From NCBI GenBank assembly GCA_023389895.1, contig JAEWDX010000390.1, positions 1 through 6,515 on the forward strand: a stretch of DNA of 6,515 bases, read 5' to 3'. How positions within the stretch are numbered: the stretch's first letter is position 1; every line of letters starts with the position of its first letter. Positions 4,846 to 6,515 of this stretch are shown here, one piece after another. This DNA is from Bacillota bacterium. Its GTDB lineage: Bacteria; Bacillota; Bacilli; Bacillales; Cytobacillaceae. The notes under the pieces were generated by a model. It had not been told where the DNA came from. It did no database searches and worked only from the letters and a program-made list of their open reading frames with translations. A program made the translations under genes and the position numbers.

Positions 4846-6515
4846 TTGAAAAACAATAGAAAATTGCAAATTGTTTTAATAGTATTTCTGTTCATTTGTC
4901 AATTTACATTTTCCTCACATGCAGCTTTAGCAAAAGAAAGCGATATTTCATCAATTGACTTTAATGTCATACCATCACAAAATGAAATTGTAAAACCGCA
5001 AGACAGCAATGCAGAAGGAAGTCTCGATATTCACTTAACACCTAAAGGTAAAGCAACAAATGCGAATCGTGATCCGATTGATGTTGTCTTTATTTTTGAC
5101 AAATCAGGATCGATGAACGAGTTAGGGAAAAATCCGAAGAAGTTTCAAAGTGCCAAGGATGCAATGACAGAGGCAGTCGATTTCTTTAAAGAAAATGCTG
5201 GTTCAAATGATAACTTTGCTTTTATTCCGTTTGGCAGTGATGTTGAAAGCAGCGTGTATTTTTGGCCTGTTGATGTCCAAAAAGGATTGGATGAGATTAA
5301 GAAGAAAGCAAACAGTCTGTCTGCTGAAGGCGGCACAAACTATACACAATCCTTTGAAAAAGCACTTGAAATGTTTAAAGGAAGTAAGAATAATAAATAT
5401 ATTCTTTTTATGACAGATGGAGAACCAACCTTTTCAAAAAATAAGGAAGTATTGACTTTCAACTGTACAAATTGTGGTTGGTGGGGAAAGACGGTTACTG
5501 AAGAAGTACTTGTTAACTATGAGCTATACGGAAGTAGTCCGAATTTGAGTAAGAAAGTGTATTTTAAGTATGATGGAGTTACTTATAATAAAGATATTAA
5601 TTTGAATGATACGATAAAAGCAATTAGACAACATGGAGAAAATCGAGCACAATTATTAGCTGGACAAAATATTAAACTGTACTCGATTGGTTTTGGTAAT
5701 AATAAAGAGGTAGACATGGAATATTTACGGAAACTTTCATCGATTACTGGTGTGACTGCACGTCAAGCAAGCCAGGATAATATTTCTACGATTTTTCGTG
5801 AGATTTCTGAAGATATGGATACACCTTCAATTACCGGTGACGTTGAAGTTGATTTAGGTAAATTTAATGGAAAAGTAAAATTGTTAGATGGCTCGGGTGC
5901 TACACTAAATGGCAATAAAGCGAGCATGAAATTCAATTTTAAATTCCCAATCAATCAAAATGTTACTCAGCCAATCGACCTTACATTGCCGCTTAGTTTT
6001 TCTGAAATTGGCACTTATACATTTGATAATATAATCATGAACTATAGGGATTTAAATGGAAAGTTAATCACTAAAAATCATGGGCCTGTAACGATCGAAG
6101 TGAAAGCAGATGCACCACCGAGTTTTAAAGGTGAAATGAGCTTAGAGGGGACAATAAATACACTAGATAACTTAATAAAAGTATCAGGCTCAACGGAAAA
6201 ATCCAATGAATTTAAAGTGAATTATTCATTAAATCCATTTGGATTAGTCGATAAAAAGGTGAGTGGAATAATATCTGGAATCAAAATTATCCAGCCGCTT
6301 CCTGAGGGGATTTCGCTTATTCCTTCTACAGGAGTTTCCATGATTACTACTCCTGATGGTAAAAAAGCTGCGCAAATTGACATCCCAAGTCAGATAAATT
6401 ACAGCAAAGGTAAATTTACTCCTGAACAATTGACAGCTAAGCTTCAACTAAGAGGGGAATGGGCTCTAAATAATGTGAAAATGCCTTTAGCAACAGTCCT
6501 GTATAAGGATAGTCG
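4846..6515 (+). CDS. Secreted VWA-domain protein, partial (3' end outside the window)
   Basis: The frame stays open from a TTG start to the right edge (556 complete codons, no stop). It begins with a Sec signal peptide: basic KNNRK, a hydrophobic core (residues 8-22), and probable cleavage after ALA at residue 29. Cys18 is not in a lipobox. A VWA domain spans about 77-325. Its MIDAS is complete: DKSGSM (85-90), Thr164 in GGTN, and Asp191 in MTDGE. Such domains bind Mg2+ and protein or matrix ligands. Between the MTDGE strand and LYSIGFG (278-284) lies an insertion of about 65 residues carrying C207-TN-C210, the only cysteines after the signal peptide. Residues 326-556 are strand-rich and look like Ig-like or adhesin-type modules. 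I recognise no named family. Any cell-wall anchor would lie beyond the window. The protein is probably exported and acts at the surface, perhaps in adhesion. The gene has its own promoters. Confidence 0.88.
   Translation, partial: MKNNRKLQIVLIVFLFICQFTFSSHAALAKESDISSIDFNVIPSQNEIVKPQDSNAEGSLDIHLTPKGKATNANRDPIDVVFIFDKSGSMNELGKNPKKFQSAKDAMTEAVDFFKENAGSNDNFAFIPFGSDVESSVYFWPVDVQKGLDEIKKKANSLSAEGGTNYTQSFEKALEMFKGSKNNKYILFMTDGEPTFSKNKEVLTFNCTNCGWWGKTVTEEVLVNYELYGSSPNLSKKVYFKYDGVTYNKDINLNDTIKAIRQHGENRAQLLAGQNIKLYSIGFGNNKEVDMEYLRKLSSITGVTARQASQDNISTIFREISEDMDTPSITGDVEVDLGKFNGKVKLLDGSGATLNGNKASMKFNFKFPINQNVTQPIDLTLPLSFSEIGTYTFDNIIMNYRDLNGKLITKNHGPVTIEVKADAPPSFKGEMSLEGTINTLDNLIKVSGSTEKSNEFKVNYSLNPFGLVDKKVSGIISGIKIIQPLPEGISLIPSTGVSMITTPDGKKAAQIDIPSQINYSKGKFTPEQLTAKLQLRGEWALNNVKMPLATVLYKDS

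Noticed and set aside
4846..4932. Lipoprotein signal or type IV prepilin leader on the VWA protein
   Set aside because: Cys18 is preceded by F-I rather than a lipobox, and there is no prepilin-type Gly-[Phe/Met]-x5-Glu-like cleavage site. A Sec signal peptide with an AxA site fits better.
5145..5413. Small ORFs on both strands inside the VWA gene (and similar ones at 3374-3568, 3648-3863, 5763-5954, 6244-6447)
   Set aside because: All lie in other frames of well-supported genes, and I found no domain or independent evidence for any of them.

Overview
The window looks like a chromosomal segment from a low-GC Gram-positive bacterium, most likely a member of the Bacillaceae. The reasons are AT-rich coding sequence, strong AGGAGG-type ribosome binding sites, a TTG start codon, sigma-A-like promoters, the valS-folC gene order known from Bacillus, and Bacillus-like protein sequences. 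The species cannot be named from the sequence alone. All four genes lie on the plus strand.

Layout: (1) positions 1-1297 hold the C-terminal half of valS (valyl-tRNA synthetase), cut by the left edge. (2) Positions 1298-1485 are a structured intergenic region with two hairpins and a convincing intrinsic terminator. (3) Positions 1486-2799 are folC (folylpolyglutamate/dihydrofolate synthase), complete. (4) Positions 2902-4617 encode a membrane-anchored GAF-GGDEF protein, a predicted diguanylate cyclase, with its own promoter overlapping the folC stop codon. (5) Positions 4618-4845 are a non-coding gap with a weak terminator candidate and two promoter candidates. (6) From 4846 to the right edge runs a secreted von Willebrand factor A (VWA) protein. 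It starts with TTG and is cut by the window end, so ATG-only or closed-ORF searches miss it.

The first two genes are housekeeping (translation and folate metabolism). The last two look like accessory signalling and surface functions: a c-di-GMP-producing membrane sensor next to a secreted protein with an intact metal-ion-dependent adhesion site (MIDAS). The nearest thing to an undescribed system here is that pair, a possible c-di-GMP/surface-adhesion module. The functional link is inferred from adjacency only. Points worth a second look are a substituted guanine-contact residue and a missing inhibitory site in the GGDEF domain, a CxxC-bearing insertion inside the VWA domain, and the folded valS-folC intergenic segment. 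There is no sign of mobile elements, CRISPR arrays, tRNA or rRNA.
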